The notes beneath the pieces are model-generated. The model was given only the letters and a program-made list of their open reading frames with translations. It did not search any database and was not told the origin of the DNA. Positions 47,601-55,771 of a stretch of DNA of 64,000 nt are shown piece after piece; position 1 is the first letter of the stretch, and each line of letters begins with the position of its first letter. The stretch comes from an uncultured Glaciecola sp. GTDB lineage: Bacteria > Pseudomonadota > Gammaproteobacteria > Enterobacterales > Alteromonadaceae. The DNA is taken from NCBI GenBank assembly GCA_947496235.1, contig CANMCE010000005.1:124001-188000 (forward strand), read 5' to 3'. The translations under genes were made by a program, and so were the position numbers.

Positions 47601-49050
47601 AAGTAAACACCGGCTCCACCACAATACCGTGTGCCCTAGCAGGGGCTTCAATAATCTGTTGATAGCTCTCAACGTGGGTCCGTACCTCCAGCTTCTGCAG
47701 CTCAAAGGGAAAGAACGCACCAGCCTCACCGGGTAGGTTTAACAGTACTTTGTAGCCACCAAACTCCGATGTGCGTACGGAGGAGAAGACCCAGACATCG
47801 AGCCCATCGTCGCGGTGCAGGCTACTCCAGTGTGAAAGGGCAGATACCACTTGGCTGAAGGCCTGAGCCTGGGCTTTGGAGATGCTACCCATTCCCAGTT
47901 CTTCAGCCTGGTCAATGACGATGATCAGGCGTTTACCACTATTTACCTGAGCGATAGAATTGAGGCTGGTGTCGACCGCCTGATCAGGTGACTGAATCCA
48001 ATTCAGGTCGCTCAGGTCGGTTGGTGCATAGGGTTGCAGTAAGCCCACCAGAAAGCTAAGCGGGTCGCCGCCACAGTCGGCGGGGCGGATGACGATCGGT
48101 TCCAGCCCACTAACCCAATGCGGGAGTAATCCGGCTTCGACGAAGGAGGATTTGCCGTTACCGCTATGACCAAAAATGATGGCGTGCTGGTTGGTGCCCG
48201 TGGCGGTATACACCTTCAGATCCTGCAGGGCCCTTGCTATCTTGTCTTCCCGACCGAAGAACAGCGGGCTGTTTTTAAGGGTGAACTTGTTCAGGCCCCG
48301 GTAGGGCGAGGTATCTGCTGAGGGCGCCGGCAGTGCATCAGGCACAATGGCTTCCACCGCGTCGGCCAATGTCGTTACGGCGACAAAGCGAGTGGCTAGA
48401 GGCAGCTGTTTAAATTCGCCAATGAGGTCGTCTGGGATGCTTTCCCTGCCACACGCCGGGTAGAAGCAGATCAGCTCGTCGATCGCCATCCGGCCATCGG
48501 CTTGCTGCATCCAGTCCAATAAGCCGCGAAACTTGGCAACAACACCCTGAACCGGCTGCACCTGCCCTGAGGGGTCGATGGCACCGGTGGCGGCAATAAG
48601 GGTATGGCTGAAACGTTGCTGTATCGCGGGGAACCTCGGTGGCGCCCCGACCACATGAAACCCGGCAAGGTGTTCCAGCTGATACAGGGCATAGGTTAGC
48701 CCGGCACTGGAACCTTTGATAGGCGCCGGAAGATCCGCGGGTAGATAGAAGTCCGCCTCATATACCCACCGGGTTAAATCCATGAGCACCGGGTAGGTAT
48801 TCAGGATGGCATGCGCAGCGGTCGTGGCAACCGTGGACTGTCGTACAAAATTAGTGGGTTCAAAAGAGGTTTGAGAGCCGATCGACTTGGTGGATGCTGG
48901 GAAGACGTTAACGCCAGCAATGGAATGTGGGTGATCAGCATTAGGCCGCTGTACATGGAGGGGTTCAAACCGTTCGGTGAGCTCAACAACCCAGCCAGAT
49001 TCCTCTTCCTCGATCATGTTCCTATCTTCTACCAGTAATACCACATGCAT
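44635..49050 (-). CDS. Lon-like protease/STAND NTPase/WD40 conflict-system protein
   Basis: 1471 residues. The N-terminus (about 75-235) is Lon-protease-like: Ser115 in IKGSSAGLTYAL and Lys173 in PVQGVVAKFRG, after ATGAIDPSGQV, fit the Ser-Lys dyad. Then SPYRGLNKFTLKNSPLFFGRE starts an nSTAND1 NTPase, with Walker A GHSGNGKSS (294-302) and Walker B RLIIVIDQAEEL (374-385). A helix TIRHLVLGLFLAFGLLVAAT (about 643-665) anchors it in the membrane. The last 750 residues are WD40-like repeats (FSPNGERIVVGL, FSPDGNRLAVTI). Base composition drops sharply at about 47,160. Likely a sensor that activates the protease on detecting invasion. Confidence 0.8.
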   Translation of the reverse strand: MHVVLLVEDRNMIEEEESGWVVELTERFEPLHVQRPNADHPHSIAGVNVFPASTKSIGSQTSFEPTNFVRQSTVATTAAHAILNTYPVLMDLTRWVYEADFYLPADLPAPIKGSSAGLTYALYQLEHLAGFHVVGAPPRFPAIQQRFSHTLIAATGAIDPSGQVQPVQGVVAKFRGLLDWMQQADGRMAIDELICFYPACGRESIPDDLIGEFKQLPLATRFVAVTTLADAVEAIVPDALPAPSADTSPYRGLNKFTLKNSPLFFGREDKIARALQDLKVYTATGTNQHAIIFGHSGNGKSSFVEAGLLPHWVSGLEPIVIRPADCGGDPLSFLVGLLQPYAPTDLSDLNWIQSPDQAVDTSLNSIAQVNSGKRLIIVIDQAEELGMGSISKAQAQAFSQVVSALSHWSSLHRDDGLDVWVFSSVRTSEFGGYKVLLNLPGEAGAFFPFELQKLEVRTHVESYQQIIEAPARAHGIVVEPVFTSHILSVLTELEDPLPHLQYALDEFYRYLKQAKLLNEGFTLGRYREAIGSIGKLLESRANELYKEVVVRGEERDLYALFDKLLGIDVENGTAYQTPCDVSSIKAPKHQALLNRFREYRLITDSQNRVRFTHEMLIRNWLIIKAWTGSRIKKKKRRTIRHLVLGLFLAFGLLVAATVSTITADQQKMIAESERNYSLKNESRLLASRAEKYMESGNSLAAGKLALKALPDYSKPTMQRRPFVNDAKLALLKSLNEYMIVSVIRPFPNKLFGISFSSNGEKAFLFNAGLSFHSLSLVGKKQPNQLSSFFANDDWGLEYIDSYFGHDDEDIFIVLGKGHSGSEHIVVFNSETGLWHEGFDLHFQHGFRVDRFKDFYIYPEKRRCWDFNVQSCIDNSYHIVIKEKRPSDNKRYICCHRFPMTSGTFSPDGLKILTSDERGNVVLWDTLNRKIDHLMVGSIDDRGGKTASPSDDLRATTTPIFSPNGERIVVGLSDNTIGVFNTKTGARTSTYHLYGAIAKRISISLDEERLMAETNIGVKIWRFNGDGNVYSPTKVHVEGAQKYKFVDGYRNMLSVSKNQIGFWNKYTGSYSGKIGYSQDFLGGSESVFVKDYGKEIFTATQNGIQIWRIPGSSEKLELDFLEFPVRSIELARLGSKKLVFVAVSKKLLVIDKDSKVVLAERDEFGRYTEILAVSPNGNRVVLSDENSTYMIDSLTGDTICNFSQTHKNATFSSDGNRILFDNRTSVFMPLWTVENGCQKLQDFTSLTRVYFNRQLTEAVVKDDKRGVSLYQLPSFTEPSKLEMFPSNQSSNTWAVAFSPDGNRLAVTIDHRLSIYDVESSKKLGDLDSDPDTNTGEYAFSDNGRYLLAKTYMAEGYLTMALWDSLSFKKVGEFGVYDKDEIKCFGFSKDFDFVFIFTRFQSQIWNISSLEKEYEYRNNYFDNSEYYAGCPQKVYDDESLIIDSPLENYPSVLLDYAPSTEDLVDRFKKLTAF

Positions 49051-49282
49051 GAATCAGCTCCGACAATCCTAGATACTTAATTATTACAAAGATACTACCA
49101 AAACTAAAATTTTGTCGATACAAGATGGAAGAGGTGTCTTCCGAGCCTAAAGCGTTATGCCTTGGACTAATGGTTATTCAGGCAGCTCTTTTCATACAGA
49201 ATCGTTTTTAGTTTCTTCCATTCCGATGCGATAGATCTGTAGAACATTAAATAAATCCCATCTAATTCATTAGGAGATTGCT
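49051..49282. other. Divergent promoter region of the conflict cluster
   Basis: 232 bp between the divergent STAND and DUF4407-like genes. It must carry both promoters. TTAGGAGATTGCT just before 49283 is a good ribosome site. I see no palindrome or RNA structure. Confidence 0.45.
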
Positions 49283-50539
49283 ATGAAAACCATTCGATCG
49301 CTTTTAACTGTGCTAGTCTGCATCCGTGCAGTCTTTTGGACGACTTTAACCAATTCGGACTATAGCGTGGTGCGAAAGCACCCGCATACCCTCCGGGGAC
49401 TGCAAAACGTTGGACTGTTGCTGATTGGCTTAATGTGTACTTTATTTGGCCTGCAATACATGGCGCTTTCGAGTTTTACTGGTGACTACACATTCAGCCT
49501 TGTCGCTGCGACTTTGAGTGTATTCGTTCTGATAGTTCTGGATCGCACGGTACTCGATTCTCATAGTCATGATGAGGGACGCAAAGAGCACCTGCTGGAG
49601 ACCGACCCGAAATCGCTAGAAATAGACAAGATAAAAAAGAAAATTGCCTCGACAATGGTTGTTCGCATTGGTATCGGCGTCACGATCGCGTATATCGCCG
49701 CCACACTCTCTATGTCAGATCTTCTGGGATATGAGGTCGGTATCGAGAGAAAGGCGTTAGAGGCGGAGTTGAATGCGGCCTCCGTTGACAAGATGAACTA
49801 CTTTCGTGATGAACAATACGCCATTGCCGCGACTATTGAGCAGCAAATCGAAAGTATCGAGGGTGAGTTGACCCTTGCTCGTGCCAAAGAGGGCGACCTG
49901 CGTAGCCAACTGGTCGCCGATGTGAGAAAGCTTCAGAAAGAGCGCGAGCAATTACAGGCGGACCAGGCATTCGCACAGCAATGTCAAGCAGCGGAGTTGG
50001 CCGGAAGAATTGAGCGGGACTGCCGGAATACCGGTAGGGCCGGCCGTGGTGAGATCTATGTTTTCTGGGGTAAAAAGAAGACGGCAATCGAGACGCTGAT
50101 TGGGCAGAAGACGACACTGATTGCGGAGAAGCAGGGCGAGATAGCTGAATCACCAGAGCGCCTCACTCAATCGCAATCATTGCTGCGGCTGTCAGAGCTT
50201 CGCGCGAAGCGCCAAGGCATTCTGGAAAACACAGAGTCCGAAATCGAGCGTATGAAAAGCCAGTTTGCAGCGAGTGGTGAGTGGCAGCCCGTCGCAGACG
50301 GCGGCGTGATGGCGATTGGCGACCTGATTGAGCGTATTTTTGAGAAGTCCTCAGACACGGCTGTAATGAACCTGTTCTTGCTGAAGCTGTGGGTGATGGT
50401 ACTGGAGCTCGCGCTTTTTGCGGCGAAGCTGTGCGGTACCACGAAAGAATACAGTCTGGCGTTATATCGGGAGACCCAGCGTCGTCGCTGTGCGGACGAG
50501 GGTGTGAAAACAGGTCAGGTTTTGCCTTTGGCTGTCTAG
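49283..50539 (+). CDS. DUF4407-like membrane protein with long coiled coil
   Basis: 418 residues. There are about three N-terminal membrane helices (VGLLLIGLMCTLFGLQYMAL, VAATLSVFVLIVLDRTVLD, VRIGIGVTIAYIAATLSM). A long charged coiled coil follows (about 155-330, AIAATIEQQIESIEGEL, DVRKLQKEREQLQADQAF), and one last helix (LLKLWVMVLELALFAAKL). This matches the DUF4407 architecture. Function is unknown; such proteins occur beside STAND/protease genes. GC is higher than its neighbours, like the N-terminal half of the STAND gene. It is 19 bp before the next gene. Confidence 0.75.
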   Translation: MKTIRSLLTVLVCIRAVFWTTLTNSDYSVVRKHPHTLRGLQNVGLLLIGLMCTLFGLQYMALSSFTGDYTFSLVAATLSVFVLIVLDRTVLDSHSHDEGRKEHLLETDPKSLEIDKIKKKIASTMVVRIGIGVTIAYIAATLSMSDLLGYEVGIERKALEAELNAASVDKMNYFRDEQYAIAATIEQQIESIEGELTLARAKEGDLRSQLVADVRKLQKEREQLQADQAFAQQCQAAELAGRIERDCRNTGRAGRGEIYVFWGKKKTAIETLIGQKTTLIAEKQGEIAESPERLTQSQSLLRLSELRAKRQGILENTESEIERMKSQFAASGEWQPVADGGVMAIGDLIERIFEKSSDTAVMNLFLLKLWVMVLELALFAAKLCGTTKEYSLALYRETQRRRCADEGVKTGQVLPLAV

Positions 50540-50558
50540 CGCGATTTAGGGGGTACTT

Positions 50559-52418
50559 ATGTTGGCTAAAGACTTTTCAAGATTATGGCGCCCAGTTATC
50601 TGGGTGCCTATTTATGTGATATCAATCGCTGCAGGTATTGCCCATCATTACTGGACTCAATGGGCCATAGACTACAGTAACCGGGTTACGTCTGAGCTAC
50701 GCCCTATTGTACCGAGTATCGACTTCGTCATGCCTTACACTTCACGCAACTGGTTGCCATTACCATGGGCTGAAGAGCACACTCTGGGCGAGGCTTCCGA
50801 GCGTATCGTAAGTTCAATAACCGATAAATTCCGGGAACTCCGTAACGATTCAATGGGCTCCATCAGTTGGGATCGTTTTCAGCTACTTGCTACTCAATGG
50901 AATGCGCGACGTATATTGTGTACAGATTTTGATGCTAATGGCATTCACTTCGATGACTGTACAAATGCATCTCAGATGCCTGTCGCTTGGATCGAGCGCT
51001 TTGAACGACATTTTGATCAAGACTACTATATTGCCGAAAATGGGTATGGATTGACGTTCGGGCGCCGAAAAAGTCGTCTCGTCGAATATTGTAATGTTAC
51101 TCCGATCGAAAGTAAGGTTTATTCAGTAGATGTTCTCGCATCCCCAGAGCTATCCGCTTTCTATCGTAAAGCTCTTACTAGAACTATCGGGCCTCTTTAT
51201 CAACAGCCGATTCAGGAAATCGAACCAGGCGATTGCGTTAAGAGACGTGTAGTAGCTTATGATGCGGATCCTCAATCACTGTTTAACGCGACGCCTGTGG
51301 ATGTAAAAAAAGAGGCCTGGTTTTTTGAAAACTGGCGTCGATATCATGCTACTTGGCTTAATGATTCCGAGCAAGTTCAAGCGCTTATCGCTTATTTCTT
51401 TAATGCGGTGCAAGCTTCTACTTGTATGATTGGACATGATGGAGGGTGGCTAGCTATGGAGGCGCTCAACGAGTGCAACCAACAACTACCGGTTACACTA
51501 GCAATGGACCTTGCGTATCCGTCTTCATTATTTTTCGGCGCCAACTACCCTGGCTTCTCTGGCTACGAGTACTACGTTGATGAAGACAGTGTGCTAAATC
51601 GACTAGCCTTGGACCAAATACTTGAAGAGGCTCGCACGTTAGCACACTTGGTTACTGCTCAATATGAGTTAGCTAAAGTGTGGTCGGATCAACAACCGAG
51701 ATTTGAGTTAGGTGGTTACATAGAGGACACTTCAGGACCTTTCGTATTAGGCGTATCGATTGCGAACTTACCGAGGAAAACGATCTATGATGAGCTTGTG
51801 GAGTTACCTAACACCGGAATCCTCTATCAAATAAATGACCGACTAGTCTACTCTGTTGCAGATGTGCACGAAGCACTAACAGCTCTCGGTGACTCTCTGG
51901 GCATCAAAGCATTAGTCGATTTGAGTATATATTCCGAAACTCCGACTGTGGTGGATGCCGTCTATCGTACTAGGTTTCGTTTCAATACCTATGCATCTCA
52001 AAACTTTAATACCAATATCTCTGAGCTCGAGCAAGCAATTCACGGATTTTTGCCATGGACAAACCTGTGGTGCCTTGAAGAAAAACAGTGTGCATGGATG
52101 AAAGACCAAGAGCTTGCTTATGCACGACAGATTGACCCCGAACGATTTAAAGCAGTGACATTTACAGGTGAACTTGTTGGTTCAATCATTACTCCATTTG
52201 CAACTTTAAAGATGTTCAAATGGTTTAATCGCGGAGCCCGCTTATCTGTCTTATCTCGCGTAGCACTGGGAGGGTTATCTGAGGGGGCTACCGAGTTTGG
52301 ATATGGTTGGGCCAATCAGGCTCCCAGCGCCAATATGACATATAAGTTTGAATCTGCAACCGCTAATGCTAAAACTGGATTTTTATATGGAGCAGCTTTT
52401 GGATTTTTGCCACATTAA
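50559..52418 (+). CDS. Unknown membrane protein with PDZ-like domain
   Basis: 619 residues, start set by AGGGGG eight bases before ATG 50559. One N-terminal helix (VIWVPIYVISIAAGIAHHYW), then a long probably periplasmic region with several Cys. Residues about 385-470 look PDZ-like (GPFVLGVSIANLP, PNTGILYQINDRLVYSVADVHEAL). A C-terminal hydrophobic, Gly/Ala-rich stretch ends in FLYGAAFGFLPH. No enzyme motif recognised. It probably forms a unit with the DUF4407-like gene 19 bp upstream. Confidence 0.65.
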   Translation: MLAKDFSRLWRPVIWVPIYVISIAAGIAHHYWTQWAIDYSNRVTSELRPIVPSIDFVMPYTSRNWLPLPWAEEHTLGEASERIVSSITDKFRELRNDSMGSISWDRFQLLATQWNARRILCTDFDANGIHFDDCTNASQMPVAWIERFERHFDQDYYIAENGYGLTFGRRKSRLVEYCNVTPIESKVYSVDVLASPELSAFYRKALTRTIGPLYQQPIQEIEPGDCVKRRVVAYDADPQSLFNATPVDVKKEAWFFENWRRYHATWLNDSEQVQALIAYFFNAVQASTCMIGHDGGWLAMEALNECNQQLPVTLAMDLAYPSSLFFGANYPGFSGYEYYVDEDSVLNRLALDQILEEARTLAHLVTAQYELAKVWSDQQPRFELGGYIEDTSGPFVLGVSIANLPRKTIYDELVELPNTGILYQINDRLVYSVADVHEALTALGDSLGIKALVDLSIYSETPTVVDAVYRTRFRFNTYASQNFNTNISELEQAIHGFLPWTNLWCLEEKQCAWMKDQELAYARQIDPERFKAVTFTGELVGSIITPFATLKMFKWFNRGARLSVLSRVALGGLSEGATEFGYGWANQAPSANMTYKFESATANAKTGFLYGAAFGFLPH

Positions 52419-52611
52419 AAATAATTGTTAACACCTATCCTTGAGATCTGGGCTTTCCATTGAAATTGGCATATTTGCTCATTGACCCGTTCGGAACGTC
52501 TTATGGTAGTTCAGTTTTTTAAATTAAAGATTCAATTTACTAGGGAAGATGCGAACAAGTCTCTGATATGAGGTCATAGGGGTACTGTAATCCAGCAAGT
52601 ACCGCCGACTT

Positions 52612-53574
52612 ATGGGCCACCAATTGACCTTTGCCGATAGTGAGTTTGCTAACAAGCGCCGTCTGACCCGTAATGAGATATACTTATCCCTGATGGATAA
52701 CCTGTTGCTGTGGTCTCAACTGCTGGACGTGATTGAGCCGTGCTATCCGAAGACGGGCGGTGGCCGCCGTTCCTACCCACTGGAAACCATGTTCCGCACT
52801 CATTGCATGCAGCAATGGTCACTTTAGTGATGAAGCGATGGAAGATGCGTTATATGAAATTGCTTCAATGCGCCAGTTTGCTCAGTTGTCACTGGACAAC
52901 GCTATTCCAGACCGCACCACCATCATGAGCTTCCGGCACTTGCTAGAAAAACACAAACTCACTCGCAAGCTATTCAACACCGTTAACCAATGGCTGTCTG
53001 AATGTGGTGTGATAATGACCCAATGCACCTTGTTAGATGCCACGATAATTGAAGCCCCAGTTCCACCAAGAACAAAGACAAGCAGCGCGACCCGGAGATG
53101 CACCAGACCAAAAAAGGCAATGAATGGTACTTCGGCATGAAAGCCCATATTGGTGTGGATGCCAAGAGTGGTCTGACCCATACGCTGGTGACCACCGCGG
53201 CCAACAAGCTTGATCTGAACCAGTTAAACAACCTGTTGCACGGCAACGAAGAATTCGCCTCTAGTGATGCCAGTTATCAGGGGGCAGAAAAACGAGAAAA
53301 GCTGAAAAACAAAGACGTGGAATGGCTGATTGCCGAACGCCCCGGTAAAGTCCGGGCACTGAAAAAGCATCCCCGCAAAAACAAAACCGCCATCAACATC
53401 GAATATTTAAAAGCCAGTATCCGGGCAAAAGTGGAACACCCGTTTCGCATCATCAAATGCCAGTTTGGTTTTATCAAAGTTCGCTATAAGGGATTGATGA
53501 AAAATGACTCACAGTTAGCCATGCTATTCATCTTGGCGAACCTGTTTAAAGTAGACCAGATGTTACTACGGTAG
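52612..53574 (+). pseudogene. IS5-family transposase with two frameshifts
   Basis: Three overlapping frames rebuild an almost full transposase. [20 protein letters not shown] to FRTHCMQQW runs in frame 1; a shift near 52815 leads to [20 protein letters not shown] through [10 protein letters not shown]; a second shift near 53060 leads to [20 protein letters not shown] through [11 protein letters not shown]. The DDE positions are recognisable ([18 protein letters not shown], region around VEHPFRIIK). Two frameshifts mean it is inactive unless helped. A possible left end is near 52,545; I could not find a matching right terminal repeat. Confidence 0.85.
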
Positions 53575-54013
53575 CAAAGATCTGTCTGAAATCCGGGAAT
53601 GCACCAGATTAGGGGCTAAATCCGGCATAAAACGATGGTATTTCGACCTAAACTGGAAATTTAGCTTTCAAAAATCAGACTGCCCGTGCAACGGATCAAT
53701 TCAGTGCTGGATTGTGGTATTTATTCGCAGCTTCCTTAGTATAAGTTGTTTTGATATAACAAAACGACTAATTGTCGGCCTTGTTGTATGCTTTGATTGC
53801 TTAGTTTCCTAGGCACTTTACGGAATTTGTTGTGTATCCAATTCGATAAAAACCATGCTATGTTTATTGATACTAACCTCCAAATGATTAATCCTAATGT
53901 TTCAGCTAACCTAGGAAAATTCGGAGGCTGGCATGTAGTGCCTATGCTTATGTGCTCAAGGCTCCACGTTTGCGTAGAAATAATAGAGCCTTAACATAAT
54001 TAAGGATGACGTT
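53575..54013. other. Island spacer, no gene seen
   Basis: About 440 bp after the IS5 copy. There are short hairpins (CGAC-taatt-GTCG near 53,769) but no ORF with a ribosome site that I trust. Possibly debris of an earlier insertion. Confidence 0.4.
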
Positions 54014-54388
54014 ATGAGTACTATTAAATTGGAAGCAGTACAGTGGTCTTCATTAAAGGACATTGATGATGTTGAACCTTTAAATGAAAAGGACTATTCA
54101 GTTTTAACTGAACTTAGGGAGGTTTTGCTAAAGCATGGTTATATTAATCGCTTTGGCATTAAATTGTTGCACCGACATTTCGATATTTCTCAGGATGAAA
54201 TAATCATGGAGAATACAGATGTTGAATCCCGTGTTTCAGTCCTTTCTGTAGAAAAAGATTCATCAAAAGAAAATACAATAGAAACAATGTGGAGATTTTC
54301 GGATGGCATACAAGCCTGAACGCGATGTGTTTTGAGATGTAGCTATAATAGCGGTCACAGAGCAGTACATAGTACGGAACGCTGTTAG
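54014..54388 (+). pseudogene. Small conserved protein of unknown function, interrupted by TGA
   Basis: ATG 54014 opens a frame (VQWSSLKDIDDVEPLNEKDY, LLKHGYINRFGIKLLHRHFD) that stops at TGA 54317. The same frame then continues with CVLRCSYNSGH to TAG at 54386-54388. I recall similar short proteobacterial proteins that end in a CVxRC...GH segment, so the TGA looks like a premature stop. Function unknown. It has a good upstream AAGGATGA ribosome site. Confidence 0.5.
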
Positions 54389-54784
54389 CATAACAAGTCC
54401 AGTCACCAGAGTCGCAATAATGCTGTGCCTCTGGTGTTGGCATTAAAAAGTTAGCTTTAGCCAAATTATTGCTTTTAAAGTTCGCTGGTAGACATTATCG
54501 AAATTTTCCGCATCTGACCAATCGCTCAATTGGTTATCTTTTCTCACGGCACCTACCTAATAGAGAGTATCGATCTTCCTGAGAACATTTGAATAAGTGA
54601 CGTTAATCAACATTAACGAGATCAATAAACTATTATTCTTAAAATACTTGGCGTGCGCTGAGTGTTACAACTCTGTTGCACAAGGTTGGTTATTATCTAA
54701 GGTTTCAATTCTTCACAAATGTTTGAAAACTAATATGCTATACAGCATACCATCTATTGTTAGGTGGCCAAAATCACTATGCCA
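54389..54784. other. Island spacer with a 37-bp palindromic repeat
   Basis: There is no convincing gene. It holds copy 2 of the 37-bp repeat and the sequence that replaced the 3' end of the integrase. Confidence 0.4.
54593..54629. repeat. 37-bp palindromic repeat, copy 2
   Basis: The centre is CGTTAAT-caac-ATTAACG (54601-54618). It matches 40819-40855 at 30 of 37 positions in direct orientation, 13.8 kb away. Confidence 0.6.
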
Positions 54785-55626
54785 CTACATTTCCATCTCT
54801 GTGCCTGGACGGATGCCGGTATTCACTGCAATCTCACCGTAATCATAAAGCAGCTCTCTAATTTGCCTTGTTTTCTCGGTGTGAGCGTTACGTTCACTTT
54901 CGTAAATACCATCAATTACATCGTTATACTGTTCTTCTGAAAAAGCGGCTCGACGTGTTCCAGATTGACCTTTCGACGACAATACTAGCACTTGTATCGG
55001 AATCATCCACTTGTGTTCAATAGCTTCTTTAAACACTAAGTTAAGCGCAGCACTGTGAGTCTTTAACGTTGATGAAGCCGGTTTTCTGCCAAATTCCTTA
55101 ATACGCAACTCATCAAATTTTTTAATGGCATCTTGGTCTATTGATGTAACGTATGTTCTGTCAAAGTAGGGGATGTGATATTTGCGGAGAGCTAGGGAGT
55201 TGTCATGACGAAATTTCTTTTCGGTATTTTTGTTCCCTTCCTTGCTCTCTATAATGTCAATCAACGTCTTATGGATTCGTTCCTTGGCTTTTTCATAAGA
55301 GGTGACATCAAGCTCTCGTTCAAGTTTTTCACAATTACTCTTTCCGCTACATACCGGAATTTTTTGCTTTGAACTAGCGTATTGGTTTTGATTCGGATTT
55401 CGGGGTCGAGATAGATTCGATGTGCCATAGCGATGGCTTCGTCTTTGTTTTTCTTTTTAGTTGATTTGCAGTACCACGTCTTGAACAGTACAAATCGCGC
55501 ATACCAACGCTCGCTGTTATTTTGTTTGAAGATGTACAGCGTGTCATTGATGTCATGTCTAGCAATCTGTTTAGCCATGTTGCTAGTAGAAAAGGTTATG
55601 TGTCGATTTGCAAAGCGATTTTTCAT
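54785..55626 (-). pseudogene. Tyrosine integrase of the island, frameshifted and truncated
   Basis: The N-terminal part (NDTLYIFKQNNSERWYARFV) and the core-binding part (EELD-type helices, RTYVTSIDQDAIKKFDELR, TLKTHSAALNLVFKEAIEHK) are in different frames, joined by a shift near 55,335. The catalytic domain begins with NTGIRPGTE (first Arg of the R-H-R-Y set) and stops three residues later. The HxxR and Tyr motifs are absent. It sits next to attR as expected for the island integrase, but cannot be active. Confidence 0.85.
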
Positions 55627-55672
55627 TTCAATTTCTTATGATTTATATCATTTTTATGAGTAAGCGTCCTAA

Positions 55673-55732
55673 TGAAAATCCGTGTGTCCCTGCCGGTAAC
55701 CGTGAGTCGCGATCCCGGGTCGAGGCACCATT
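55673..55732 (+). repeat. attR: partial copy of tRNA-Phe 3' end
   Basis: 55710-55732 is identical to 36909-36931. Just upstream, TGAAAATCCGTGTGTCCCTG also matches the tRNA anticodon/variable region with one change, but the T-loop part is replaced by an unrelated 16-nt stretch. So the right copy preserves about 45 nt of tRNA in two blocks. Confidence 0.85.
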
Positions 55733-55748
55733 TATTCCCAGAAGCCCT

Positions 55749-55770
55749 GCTCATTTGAGCGGTTTTTTTT
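55749..55770 (+). terminator. Terminator after attR
   Basis: GCTC-attt-GAGC followed by GGTTTTTTTT. This is probably the terminator that originally followed tRNA-Phe or the adjacent kinase gene; in the minus direction it has an A-run. Confidence 0.55.
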
Positions 55771-55771
55771 T

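Larger units (their letters stand above)
36909..55732. mobile_element. Integrated genomic island in tRNA-Phe (about 18.8 kb)
   Basis: The island is bounded by the 23-bp tRNA-derived repeat, carries a P4-like integrase pseudogene at its right end, and holds defence-type genes, a toxin-like gene, IS remnants and genes of uneven base composition. The core genes on its left (mutY, yggX, tRNA) and the two-component genes on its right are ordinary chromosome. The integrase is broken, so excision would need a helper. Confidence 0.88.

Noticed and set aside
48471-49038. Several open frames on either strand across the GC-rich end of the STAND gene
   Set aside because: They are shadows of the GC-richer codons of the 1471-residue gene, with no protein features.
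53740-54020. Possible integron attC sites or cassettes (palindromes with AACA/TTGTT near small ORFs)
   Set aside because: The palindromes lack paired RYYYAAC and GTTRRRY boxes in the right order, the ORFs are not spaced like cassettes, and there is no integron integrase.
36930-55733. CRISPR array in the island
   Set aside because: I saw no regularly spaced repeats of 25-40 bp and no cas genes anywhere in the window; the CalpL comparison is by analogy only.
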